Part shown: positions 14,071-22,049 of the stretch, in pieces
Numbering within the stretch: position 1 is the stretch's first letter
Layout: every line of letters starts with the position of its first letter
NCBI GenBank assembly: GCA_947476895.1
Contig: CANJRX010000024.1
Location: forward strand, 1-34,173
Length of the DNA: 34,173 nucleotides
Direction of reading: 5' to 3'
Source: Fidelibacterota bacterium
GTDB lineage: Bacteria > Pseudomonadota > Alphaproteobacteria > Rhodospirillales > Rhodospirillaceae
Made by a program: the position numbers and the translations under genes
The notes under the pieces: generated by a model
What the model saw: the letters and a program-made list of their open reading frames with translations, nothing else
What the model was told of the DNA's origin: nothing
Database searches by the model: none

Positions 14071-14475
14071 ATGCTCGCCGCTTATCCGCTGAGCTCTCTG
14101 GTCGTAGTGATCTCACTTTTTGTCTACATCTGGATGTCATTCAAAGTGGGCGCAGCCCGCGCAAAATATGATGTTCATGCGCCCGTCGTCGATGGCGCGC
14201 CGGAATTCCTGCGGGTTTACCGCGTGCACATCAACACGCTCGAGCAGTTGGTGATTTTCTTTCCGGCGCTGATAATGTTCGCTGCGGGCTGGGGCGATTT
14301 GCCGGCGGCGATCGTCGGTATTTTCTGGCCCGTGGGACGCGTGCTCTACGCTCTCGGCTACTTTAAATCGCCCGATAAGCGCGGCCCCGGCTTCGGGATT
14401 TCTTTTCTGTCATCGATGATCTTGCTGCTGGGCGCGTTAGTCGCCGTCGCCCGCATTTTGACCGAGCAGCTGTGA
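14071..14475 (+). CDS. MAPEG-family membrane protein
   Basis: The 134-residue protein has four predicted membrane helices (about 5-23, 52-68, 72-92, 108-130) and the family segment RVYRVHINTLEQLVIFFP (near 46-62), whose Arg/His/Asn/Glu residues bind glutathione in characterised members. MAPEG proteins are membrane glutathione transferases or peroxidases, or relatives without known substrate. Its place close to gshA, which makes the glutathione precursor, is suggestive but the genes are convergent, not co-transcribed. The ATG at 14071 is chosen because it has GGAGG seven bases upstream and starts the first helix; the longer upstream frame is noise. A palindrome follows its stop. Confidence 0.82.
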   Translation: MLAAYPLSSLVVVISLFVYIWMSFKVGAARAKYDVHAPVVDGAPEFLRVYRVHINTLEQLVIFFPALIMFAAGWGDLPAAIVGIFWPVGRVLYALGYFKSPDKRGPGFGISFLSSMILLLGALVAVARILTEQL

Positions 14476-14483
14476 AATAAAGG

Positions 14484-14499
14484 CCCGATTCGAATCGGG
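14484..14499 (-). terminator. Palindromic terminator of the gshA-chorismate mutase operon
   Basis: The perfect 16-base palindrome CCCGATTCGAATCGGG is followed, read leftward, by CCTTTATTT, giving a hairpin plus U-rich tail for the chorismate mutase transcript. In the other direction no T-run follows, so it is weaker for the MAPEG gene. Confidence 0.6.
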
Positions 14500-14513
14500 A
14501 GGGGCGCTCAGCG

Positions 14514-14918
14514 CTACTTGTTCAGCTCTTGCCAGTGGCGCTGCTCATCGGCCGTGAAGGCGTTGATGAGGTCGCGATAAACGCGCTCGATGGTATCGGG
14601 ATTGGTGCCGAGTGTTACAGCCGCCGCCCGCACTTTGCCGATAATCTCCTCGACGCGGCTGGGCACCACGACACCGGACACGGACGGTTTGAAGTTAGCG
14701 GCCTGGGTGACGAAATGAAGGCGCTGACACAGCAGCGGCACAATCACAGCATCCAGGCGGTCGATGTTCTGGCGGATCTCCGCCAGGCTTTTGCACGTCA
14801 CCCAGTTTTTCTTGTTGGAGCTTTTCGCTTTCGCAGCGCGCGTCTTGACCGCGCGCGCGGGCTTGCGGCTTTTGGCTTTTGCTTTGGCCTTTTTAGTTTT
14901 GGATTTCTGAGACGCCAC
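14514..14918 (-). CDS. Chorismate mutase (AroQ/PchB-like) with Lys/Ala-rich N-terminal tail
   Basis: The 134-residue protein has a complete type II chorismate mutase helical domain from about residue 42. Conserved residues are Arg49 (LAEIRQNIDRLD), Arg66, Lys77 (AANFK), Arg88 (PSRVEEI) and Gln126. The spacing and the C-terminal DEQRHWQ resemble PchB, the isochorismate-pyruvate lyase/chorismate mutase, more than the AroQ domain of P-proteins. It would convert chorismate to prephenate, or possibly isochorismate to salicylate plus pyruvate. The first 38 residues are almost only Lys, Ala, Arg and Ser, like a histone H1 tail. It starts at a GTG, with GGGGAAG just upstream, 12 bases after the gshA stop, so both are in one operon. 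No other salicylate or siderophore gene is nearby. Confidence 0.82.
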   Translation of the reverse strand: MASQKSKTKKAKAKAKSRKPARAVKTRAAKAKSSNKKNWVTCKSLAEIRQNIDRLDAVIVPLLCQRLHFVTQAANFKPSVSGVVVPSRVEEIIGKVRAAAVTLGTNPDTIERVYRDLINAFTADEQRHWQELNK

Positions 14919-14930
14919 AGCTTCCCCGCT

Positions 14931-16295
14931 TTAGTAGCTGAATTCCTCGTAGGCCTTGCCGACATCGCCGGCCCAAGGGCCATTATATAACGTCAGCATG
15001 CGCTCTGCCGCGGTTATCCCCGATGCGGTGCTTTCCTGCAAGGGGGCGAGATAGCGGGTTTCGTCCCGGCCCTGGCCGTCCTTGAACCCGCGGCGCGCGA
15101 GACCGGCAGACGACAGTTCCAAAAGGGCCTTGGCGATGTCCTGCACACTACGGTCACGGATCTGGGCCTTAAAGCCTTGCACCGGCACATCGGCCCGCAG
15201 GCGCGCGCGTTCTTCCGCGGTCCAATCCTTGACCAGGTCCCAGGCGGCATCGAGCGACGCCTGATCGTAAAGCAGTCCCACCCAAAACGCGGGAAGGGCT
15301 ACGAGTTTGTCCTGGGGGCCTGAGTCTGCGCCGCGCAGCTCGATATAGTTTTTCACGCGCGCTTCCGGGAAAGCCGTCGACATATGATCGATCCAATCGG
15401 CGACGGTCGGAATCTGACCCGGCAGTGCCGGCAGCTTGCCGTTCATATAATCGCGGAACGATTGACCCGAGGCATCGATGTAGCCGTCGCGATAAACGAA
15501 ATACATCGGCACATCGAGCAGGTAATCAACGTAGCGCTCGAAGCCCATGCCCTCTTCGAAAGCAAACGGCAGCATGCCCGTGCGCGCGGCGTCGGTGTTG
15601 TGCCAAATCTTACCGCGCAACGAGAGATGCCCGTTGGGTTTGCCTTCGGTGAACGGTGAATTGGCCCACAGCGCGGTGGCAATGGGCTGCAGCGCCAGCG
15701 ACACGCGCAGCTTCTTCACCATGTCGGCTTCCGACGCGTAATCCAAATTGACCTGCACGGTGCAGGTGCGCGTCATCATATCGATGCCCATGGTGCCGAC
15801 CTTGGGCATATAGCTGCGCATGATTTTGTAGCGGCCTTTGGGCATCCAATGAATGTCTTCACGCTTCCAATCAGGCGTGAAGCCTAGCGCCAGCATGCCG
15901 ATGCCAAGTTCATCACCGACCGTTTTGACTTCGGCGAGATGCGCCGCGATCTCGGCATCCGTTTGATGCACGTTCTCGACCGCAGCGCCTGAAAGCTCAA
16001 GCTGACCGCCCGGCTCTAATGAAATGGTGCCCTTGCCGCTTTGTTTGAGCGAGATCACATTCTCGCCCTCGCGCACAGGCTCCCAACCAAAGCGTTGCAA
16101 CCCCGCCAACAGCGCGCGGATGCCCGCCGGACCTTCGTAAGGCAACGGCTTGTGGTCGGCTTTGGTGTAACCGAATTTTTCGTGCTCGGTACCGATCCGC
16201 CAACGATCCTTGGGCTTAGACCCCGCCGACAGCGTTGCTATCAGCTGGGCTTTGGATGTGATCGGTTCGTCCTGTTCGGAGCGGAACGACGTCAT
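14931..16295 (-). CDS. gshA: Glutamate-cysteine ligase
   Basis: The 454-residue protein matches the alphaproteobacterial/plant-type glutamate-cysteine ligase (GCS2 family), which joins glutamate and cysteine with ATP as the first step of glutathione synthesis in the cytoplasm. Recognisable segments are WRIGTEHEKFGY (32-43), ISLEPGGQLELSG (91-103), MMTRTCTVQVNLDY, WANSPFTEG and VKNYIELRGADSG. Length is as expected for this group (about 455). The ATG at 16293-16295 starts the protein. The chorismate mutase gene follows 12 bases later. rsmE and ubiA next to gshA is a common arrangement in alphaproteobacteria, supporting the identification. The 157 bases upstream separate it from rsmE, which is read in the same direction. 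Confidence 0.93.
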   Translation of the reverse strand: MTSFRSEQDEPITSKAQLIATLSAGSKPKDRWRIGTEHEKFGYTKADHKPLPYEGPAGIRALLAGLQRFGWEPVREGENVISLKQSGKGTISLEPGGQLELSGAAVENVHQTDAEIAAHLAEVKTVGDELGIGMLALGFTPDWKREDIHWMPKGRYKIMRSYMPKVGTMGIDMMTRTCTVQVNLDYASEADMVKKLRVSLALQPIATALWANSPFTEGKPNGHLSLRGKIWHNTDAARTGMLPFAFEEGMGFERYVDYLLDVPMYFVYRDGYIDASGQSFRDYMNGKLPALPGQIPTVADWIDHMSTAFPEARVKNYIELRGADSGPQDKLVALPAFWVGLLYDQASLDAAWDLVKDWTAEERARLRADVPVQGFKAQIRDRSVQDIAKALLELSSAGLARRGFKDGQGRDETRYLAPLQESTASGITAAERMLTLYNGPWAGDVGKAYEEFSY

Positions 16296-16452
16296 GACAG
16301 GCTCGGGTCCTTATTAGTGTCGCGCTGAAAGCTGCGCTCGCAACGGCGCCCGAGAGACCAGGCCCATAACAAACAATCTCAACCAGTGATGGTCGCGGAT
16401 ACATAAGACGCGTAAGCGCAAAGCGCCAGCCCGCGTCTATAACAATTCCCGC

Positions 16453-17208
16453 TTATTGTGGCCGTGAGGTCCAGTCTCCCAGAAGCGCCTGCCAGCAAGC
16501 GACCGCAGCCAAGGCCGCCGTCTCCGCCCGCAGGATGCGTGGTCCTACCCCCACCGGGGTAGCAAAAGGTAGTTGCCGGAGGGCGTCAAGTTCCAATTGC
16601 GCGAAGCCGCCTTCGGGTCCGGTGAGGAAACCGGCGGGCGTGGGTTTTTGTTGCGCCATCAATTCAGCAGCAAGTGGCGTGCCTTCGCCGGTTTCATCCA
16701 AGAAAAATAGGCGACGGTCTTGCGGCCACGCGGCGATGAAGGCGTCGAAGCTCACGGGCTCGTGAACCATCGGCACCGTCAGCCGCTCGCATTGCTCGGC
16801 GGCTTCGGTGGCATTAGCGCGCAGGCGCTCGACGTTCACACGCTTCACATCTGTGTGGCGCGTGAAGACGGGCAGCAGCGCAGAGACGCCAAGTTCCGAT
16901 GCTTTCTCGGCCAGGAATTCAAGGCGCTTCACAGGTGCAAAGGCGAGCCACAAATCCGGCGTAGCGATTTGCGGACGCGATTGCTGCGTGACATTGAATT
17001 GCACGCGGCGTTTGGCAGGAACTGTAACAGTGGCTTGCCACTCGCCGTCGCGACCGTTGAACAGCGCGACAGTCGCGCCTGCCGCAAGGCGCATGACATG
17101 CAGCAGATAATGCGCCTGCGCTTCGGACGCTTCGACTGTGAGGCCTGCATCTAAGGCGGCATCGACGTACAACCGAATAGCAGACAGGCGGGCAGCGACT
17201 TTCGTCAT
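16453..17208 (-). CDS. rsmE: 16S rRNA (uracil(1498)-N(3))-methyltransferase RsmE
   Basis: The 251-residue protein is an RsmE-family SPOUT methyltransferase, which methylates U1498 of 16S rRNA in the assembled 30S subunit using S-adenosylmethionine. An N-terminal PUA-like RNA-binding domain (about 1-75, with HYLLHVMRL) precedes the knotted domain, which shows AEQCERLTVP, LTGPEGGF and GPRILRAETAALAA, the family's SAM-binding motifs. The ATG at 17206-17208 is used. It diverges from ubiA with 87 bases between the start codons, which must hold both promoters. Confidence 0.95.
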   Translation of the reverse strand: MTKVAARLSAIRLYVDAALDAGLTVEASEAQAHYLLHVMRLAAGATVALFNGRDGEWQATVTVPAKRRVQFNVTQQSRPQIATPDLWLAFAPVKRLEFLAEKASELGVSALLPVFTRHTDVKRVNVERLRANATEAAEQCERLTVPMVHEPVSFDAFIAAWPQDRRLFFLDETGEGTPLAAELMAQQKPTPAGFLTGPEGGFAQLELDALRQLPFATPVGVGPRILRAETAALAAVACWQALLGDWTSRPQ

Positions 17209-17295
17209 GAACTTTGAGACCCCCGATTTGAAGCCAAGGAGATTGAGTGAAGCGGTGGTTCCGCCTAATCTAACGCCCTCAACCGCCGGGGTTCC

Positions 17296-18252
17296 ATGCT
17301 AAATCGAAAAGACCCATTCAAACGCAAGTTCGACGAGCCGCGCGAAAACCGTTTCGGCCATAGCGACCTTCCGCGCCCGCCGTGGATTGATGTGTGGCTG
17401 CCGCCGGGCTTAAGGCCCTTCGCGCGGCTTGCGCGCTTAGATCGTCCCATCGGAACATGGCTGCTGTTGTTGCCAGGCTGGTGGGCCATCGCCTTGGCCA
17501 ACTTCGGCGCCCCCAGCAAAGAGCTGTTGTTGCTATTCGTCGCCGGCGCCCTCGTGATGCGTGGCGCGGGCTGTACCTTCAACGACATCATCGATCGCGA
17601 CATCGACGCGCAGGTCGAACGCACCGCCAAACGCCCGCTGCCCTCCGGCCAAGTCAGCGTCACTGCAGCGTGGATTTTTCTGGGCGTACAATTGGCGCTC
17701 GGGCTTCTCATTCTGCTGCAGCTCAATACCACCGCCATCATCGTCGGTGCAGCGTCGCTGGTGTTGGTGTTCACCTATCCCTTCATGAAGCGCATCACCT
17801 ATTGGCCGCAGGCGTGGCTGGGTCTCACTTTCAATTGGGGGGCGCTGGTGGGCTGGGCCGCCATGCGCAACACTTTGGATTGGGCTGTGCTGCCGATCTA
17901 TGCCGCGGGCTTTTTCTGGACCTTGGGTTACGACACCATCTACGCCCATCAGGACCGCGAAGATGACGCGCTGGTGGGCGTGAAATCTTCGGCATTAGCG
18001 TTGGGACGCTTCACCAAGCCCTTTGTCGCGCTGATGTACGCCCTGACGATGGCGCTGCTCGTCACCGCGAGCTTTCGCTTCGTGACGCCCACATGGCCCG
18101 CACTTGTGCCGCTGATCGCCGCGGGCCTGCACCTCGCCTGGCAAGTGCTGACGCTGGATATTAACAACCCAGCCAATTGCCTCAAGCGCTTCCAATCCAA
18201 CCGTGACTTCGGCCTGCTGATTTTCGCGTCGCTGCTGTTGCAGTGGATATAG
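17296..18252 (+). CDS. ubiA: 4-hydroxybenzoate polyprenyltransferase
   Basis: The 318-residue integral membrane protein is UbiA, which attaches the polyprenyl tail to 4-hydroxybenzoate in ubiquinone synthesis. Both Asp-rich motifs that bind magnesium-diphosphate are present: NDIIDRDID (96-104) and YDTIYAHQDREDD (212-224). Several transmembrane helices lie between residues 52 and 318. The first ~35 residues are a hydrophilic N-terminal extension common in alphaproteobacterial UbiA; the ATG at 17296 is used but a later start is conceivable. ubiD, the next prenylated-ring step, is 2.2 kb downstream in the same direction, beyond the HD-GYP gene on the other strand. Confidence 0.94.
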   Translation: MLNRKDPFKRKFDEPRENRFGHSDLPRPPWIDVWLPPGLRPFARLARLDRPIGTWLLLLPGWWAIALANFGAPSKELLLLFVAGALVMRGAGCTFNDIIDRDIDAQVERTAKRPLPSGQVSVTAAWIFLGVQLALGLLILLQLNTTAIIVGAASLVLVFTYPFMKRITYWPQAWLGLTFNWGALVGWAAMRNTLDWAVLPIYAAGFFWTLGYDTIYAHQDREDDALVGVKSSALALGRFTKPFVALMYALTMALLVTASFRFVTPTWPALVPLIAAGLHLAWQVLTLDINNPANCLKRFQSNRDFGLLIFASLLLQWI

Positions 18253-18259
18253 AACATAT

Positions 18260-18365
18260 CTGTCATTGCCCGACTTGATCGGGCAATCCATTCATCGTCA
18301 CGCTGAGCTGCGCTTTGTTGAGAAATGGATCCCCGGGACGCGCTACGCGCGCCCGAGGATGACAG
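18260..18365. repeat. Dispersed palindromic repeat element with CTGTCAT/ATGACAG ends
   Basis: The 106-base intergenic segment is bounded by inverted CTGTCAT (18260-18266) and ATGACAG (18359-18365). Inside are a strong hairpin, ATTGCCCGA-CTTGA-TCGGGCAAT (18265-18287), and a GC-rich half with GACGCGCTACGCGCGCC-type pairing. Elements of this general form (a TGTCATTGCC start, a ATCCCCGGG-type centre, a GATGACA end) are scattered in many alphaproteobacterial genomes. It is probably a non-autonomous mobile or processing element. Here it also serves as spacer, and perhaps terminator, between the convergent ubiA and HD-GYP genes. Only one copy was seen in this window. Confidence 0.6.
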
Positions 18366-18372
18366 CGGAGCT

Positions 18373-20142
18373 TTACTCTGCCGCTTGCGGCTTCGGCGCG
18401 GGCGGCTGCAGATACTGCTGGATGTCGACTTTGTCGATTTGGTCGGGGCGCAGGAACTGTTCGGCGTAGTCCATGTAGGCGCCCGAGGTCAGGAACAGCT
18501 CGAACAAATCCGGGTCGACGTGTTTGTCCTTTTTCATGAACCAGAGAATCTTCAGGCTCTCGGACAAGGTCTTGGCTTTTTTGTAAGGCCGGTCGGCGGC
18601 GGTCAGCGCTTCGAAAATGTCGGCGATGGCCATCATCTTGGCGGGCCATGACATCTGTGCGCCGGTGAGCTTGTTGGGATAGCCGGTGCCGTCCATCTTC
18701 TCGTGGTGGCCGCCGGCGTATTCGGGCACGCGCTTCAAGTGTTTGGGGAAGGGCATCTCGTTCAGCATGTCGATGGTCAGAACGATGTGATCATTGATCT
18801 TGCGGCGCTCGTCGTCGTTCAACGTGCCGCGCTGGATGCACATGTTGAGCACTTCGCCGAGATTGTATTCGGCTTCGGAATGCTCCGGCAAATCGGCCAG
18901 CAGGTTTTCCCAGCCTTCGGCCGGCGGCGGCGCTTTATCCAAGAGCTTGGCTTCGGTCCACGACAGACCCAGCTTGCGGTCGAAATGGCGATACCATTTC
19001 TGCTTGGAGGCCTCTTTGACCTTGTCCTGCTTTTCCTGCGACATGAACTCGCCGCCGATATTGGCGTCGGCAATGAAGGTCCATTGCTTGCTGAGCTCTT
19101 CGCAGCGGTCTTTGAACTTCTTGCGTTCGATACGCGCGTTTTTGCCCTTAGCAATGGCTTTGAGCATTTTGATTTCGGCATCGCGGCGCAGGACTTCGAA
19201 ACGCATGCGCACTTCATGGATGCGGTCGTAAATGGTTTGCAGCTTGGTGGCTTTGTCGACGACGAATTCCGGCGTCGTGACTTTGCCGATGTCGTGCAAC
19301 CAGGCTGCTACGTGCAGTTCGTACCACTGCTGTTCGTCGAGTTTGAAATCCTGGAAGATGCCTTCTGTCGAGGCTTGCGCCTTGGTCGCCAGCATTTTCG
19401 TAAGTTCAGGCACGCGCTGACAATGGCCGCCCGTGTAGGGCGACTTGGCGTCAATGGCGTGCGCCATAACTTTGATCAGGCTGTCCATCAGCGCTTTTTG
19501 CGCTTCGATCAGGTTCTGGTTGTCGATGGCGACCGCGGCCTGTGAGGCCAGCGCTTCGATGGTGCGCTGAACTTCTTTCGAGAAAGCGATCACATCGGCG
19601 GCGTCGTTCTTGGCGTTGATCAGCTGCAGCACGCCGATGACTTCATCGGAATAGTTCAGCAGCGGAATACACAGGAACGATTTCGAGCGGTAGCCCGTGC
19701 CCTGGTCGAATTTCTTAGTGCCCGAGAAGTCGTAGCCTTCGGCTTCATAAGCATCCGGAATGTTAATCGGCTTCTTGGTGATGGCGGCAGAAGCCGAGAC
19801 GTTATTGTGGTTAGGCTGGCCGGTTTCGGCGTTGTAGAGGCGCACCGGCGGAAACGGAATTGGCACACCCGTTGTGCCGCCCATGGCGATCTTCAACGAA
19901 TTGGTGCGCATGATCGTGAACTTGAGCGCATCTTCTTCAGTGCGCAGATAGAGCGTGCCGCCATCAGCCTTGGTGATGGTCATGGCTTCGAGCAGAATGA
20001 GTTCGGTCAGGCGGTCGTGATTACGTTCGGCCGAAAGAGCCAAGCCGATTTCGATCAGGCGCTCGAGACCGCTCGCGCCATCCGGCACGCTATTACGGAC
20101 GTCGCCCGCACCCACGCTGGTCTGTTCAGCCGCTTGAGACAT
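18373..20142 (-). CDS. GAF and HD-GYP domain cyclic-di-GMP phosphodiesterase
   Basis: The 589-residue cytoplasmic protein begins with a GAF sensor domain (about 25-210, ending in the linker helix EALASQAAVAIDNQNLIEA), then an HD-GYP domain that should hydrolyse cyclic di-GMP. Metal ligands include His240 (TGGHCQRVPELT), HD at 283-284 (WLHDIGKV) and HHE at 479-481; the GYP signature is HHEKMDGTGYP (479-489). Between the HD and HHE motifs there are about 195 residues where simple HD-GYP domains have about 60; the excess (about 310-435) is helical and charged. I have the impression this inserted form is a known subfamily. It has no membrane segment. The ATG at 20140-20142 is used. The GAF ligand is unknown. 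Confidence 0.88.
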   Translation of the reverse strand: MSQAAEQTSVGAGDVRNSVPDGASGLERLIEIGLALSAERNHDRLTELILLEAMTITKADGGTLYLRTEEDALKFTIMRTNSLKIAMGGTTGVPIPFPPVRLYNAETGQPNHNNVSASAAITKKPINIPDAYEAEGYDFSGTKKFDQGTGYRSKSFLCIPLLNYSDEVIGVLQLINAKNDAADVIAFSKEVQRTIEALASQAAVAIDNQNLIEAQKALMDSLIKVMAHAIDAKSPYTGGHCQRVPELTKMLATKAQASTEGIFQDFKLDEQQWYELHVAAWLHDIGKVTTPEFVVDKATKLQTIYDRIHEVRMRFEVLRRDAEIKMLKAIAKGKNARIERKKFKDRCEELSKQWTFIADANIGGEFMSQEKQDKVKEASKQKWYRHFDRKLGLSWTEAKLLDKAPPPAEGWENLLADLPEHSEAEYNLGEVLNMCIQRGTLNDDERRKINDHIVLTIDMLNEMPFPKHLKRVPEYAGGHHEKMDGTGYPNKLTGAQMSWPAKMMAIADIFEALTAADRPYKKAKTLSESLKILWFMKKDKHVDPDLFELFLTSGAYMDYAEQFLRPDQIDKVDIQQYLQPPAPKPQAAE

Positions 20143-20493
20143 CCCTCACCCAATCACCCGCCGGACGGCCACTTAAGGCCTCCGGTTTACCGCAACATAA
20201 GTGTGTGCCCTACGCCCCGTTGACCCCGAGACTGTCAATTTTTGAAGGCTTTTTTTTTGAGCAGCCAGCACGTTAGAGCAAATTTACGAACGAGGCGTAA
20301 ACGTGTTTTATCATAGGGGCGCAGCTGTTTCGCGACAAGACCCAGCGTCTTTTTCTCTTATTAGTTGATAAACACCCCTCCTTAGGCGCGTTTTGCTGCC
20401 GCTTGACGGTTCGGCGGTCTGGGCCTTAAGTACCCGTCACATCCGAACAATTTCCCCTTCGCCCCCGGGTAAAAGGGTTGGCGGGAGCGGCCA
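20143..20493. other. Divergent intergenic region between the HD-GYP gene and ubiD
   Basis: No gene is seen in these 351 bases. A nine-T run lies near 20248-20256. A candidate promoter for ubiD is listed separately. A stretch rich in T (20340-20365) has no recognisable signal. Confidence 0.4.
20403..20431 (+). promoter_or_regulatory. Candidate sigma-70-type promoter for ubiD
   Basis: TTGACG (20403-20408) and TTAAGT (20426-20431) are separated by 17 bases. The -35 matches consensus at five of six positions but the -10 only at three, so this is a moderate candidate, about 60 bases before the ubiD ATG. Confidence 0.35.
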
Positions 20494-22005
20494 ATGCCCT
20501 ATCAGTCCTTGCGTGAGTTCATGGTCCGCCTGGAGAAGGAAGGGCGACTGGTGCGCGTAAAAGCGCCCGTATCCCCCCATCTGGAAATGACCGAAATCCA
20601 GACCCGGGTCCTGGCCGAAGGTGGCCCCGCCATCCTGTTTGAAAACGTGATCGGGGCGGATGGCCGCCCCTCGCCCATACCCGTGCTCGTGAACCTGTTC
20701 GGCACCGTCGAGCGCGTGGCATGGGGCATGGACCGCGAACCTCATCAGCTGCGCGAGGTCGGCGAGACGCTGGCCTTCCTGAAACAGCCCGAGCCACCGG
20801 GTGGCTGGAAAGAAGCCTGGGAGATGCTGCCGCTGGTGCGCACCGTGATGGCCATGAAGCCGAAGGTGGTCTCGAGCGCGCCGTGCCAAGAGATCGTGCT
20901 GACCGGCGCTGACATCGATCTCGGCAAGCTGCCCATCCAAACCTGCTGGCCCGGCGACGCCGGCCCGCTCATCACTTGGCCCCTCGTCGTTACGAAGGGT
21001 CCCGGCGGCGACAAGCGCGATGTCTATAACCTCGGCATCTACCGCATGCAGGTGACGGGGCGCGACACCACACTCATGCGCTGGCTCAAGCATCGCGGCG
21101 GCGCAGGGCATTTCGACCGCTGGAAAGGCCAGAAGAAAGAACCGCTGCCGGCCGCCGTCGTCATCGGCGCTGATCCGGGCACGATCCTCGCAGCGGTAAC
21201 GCCCGTACCGGATACGTTGTCCGAGTATCAATTCGCGGGCCTGTTGCGCGGCAGTAAAGTGGAACTGGTGGATTGCAAGACCGTGCCGTTGCAAGTGCCC
21301 GCGGGCGCTGAGATTGTCATCGAAGGCCACGTGCTGCTGGATGAGTACGGCGACGAAGGCCCCTTCGGCGATCACACCGGCTATTATAATTCCGTCGAGA
21401 AGTTCCCGGTGTTCAAAGTCTCGGCCATCACCATGCGCCGCAATCCGATTTATCTGTCCACCTACACCGGCCGTCCGCCCGATGAGCCCAGCATCCTGGG
21501 CGAAGCGCTGAATGAAGTTTTCATTCCGCTTCTGATCCAGCAGTTCCCAGAGATCGTCGATTTCTGGCTGCCGCCGGAAGGCTGCAGCTATCGCATCGCT
21601 GTGGTCAGCATAAAGAAGTCATACCCCGGCCACGCCAAGCGCGTGATGATGGGGGTGTGGAGCTTCCTGCGTCAGTTCGTCTACACCAAGTTCGTGATCG
21701 TCGTAGACAGCGACATCAATGCGCGCGATTGGAAAGATGTGATGTGGGCCGTGTCCACGCGCATGGACCCCGCGCGCGATATCACGGTGATCGAAAACAC
21801 GCCGATTGATTATTTGGACTTCGCTTCGCCGGAGCCGGGCCTCGGCGGCAAGATCGGTCTCGACGCGACCAACAAGCTGTACCCCGAAACCAAACGCGAA
21901 TGGGGCCAGCAGATCAGCATGGCCGAAGACATCGTGAAGGTGGTCAGCGAGAAGTGGGCGAGATATGGGCTGCCCGGCAGCGGCGCTAAAATCTGGAAAG
22001 ACTAA
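20494..22005 (+). CDS. ubiD: UbiD-family decarboxylase (3-polyprenyl-4-hydroxybenzoate carboxy-lyase)
   Basis: The 503-residue protein is a UbiD-family enzyme, which uses prenylated FMN and a divalent metal to remove the carboxyl group of prenyl-hydroxybenzoate in ubiquinone synthesis. Family segments are [15 protein letters not shown] (178-192), HRGGAGH (200-206), [13 protein letters not shown] (286-298, including the conserved Glu) and, near the C-terminus, [16 protein letters not shown]. Length is as expected. The ATG at 20494 has GCGGGAG upstream. The cofactor needs UbiX, which is not in this window. Proximity to ubiA supports the ubiquinone role, though UbiD relatives for other aromatic acids exist. 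Confidence 0.9.
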   Translation: MPYQSLREFMVRLEKEGRLVRVKAPVSPHLEMTEIQTRVLAEGGPAILFENVIGADGRPSPIPVLVNLFGTVERVAWGMDREPHQLREVGETLAFLKQPEPPGGWKEAWEMLPLVRTVMAMKPKVVSSAPCQEIVLTGADIDLGKLPIQTCWPGDAGPLITWPLVVTKGPGGDKRDVYNLGIYRMQVTGRDTTLMRWLKHRGGAGHFDRWKGQKKEPLPAAVVIGADPGTILAAVTPVPDTLSEYQFAGLLRGSKVELVDCKTVPLQVPAGAEIVIEGHVLLDEYGDEGPFGDHTGYYNSVEKFPVFKVSAITMRRNPIYLSTYTGRPPDEPSILGEALNEVFIPLLIQQFPEIVDFWLPPEGCSYRIAVVSIKKSYPGHAKRVMMGVWSFLRQFVYTKFVIVVDSDINARDWKDVMWAVSTRMDPARDITVIENTPIDYLDFASPEPGLGGKIGLDATNKLYPETKREWGQQISMAEDIVKVVSEKWARYGLPGSGAKIWKD

Positions 22006-22020
22006 TCGCCGCTGCCTAGG

Positions 22021-22049
22021 TCTTACGTTCTAAAGCTTCTTACGTTCTA
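22021..22049. repeat. Tandem 12-base direct repeat at the end of the outer-membrane protein gene
   Basis: TCTTACGTTCTA occurs at 22021-22032 and again at 22038-22049. The second copy contains the stop codon of the outer-membrane protein gene (read leftward, TAG at 22047-22049); the first copy carries another TAG further on. It looks like a local duplication. Confidence 0.6.
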
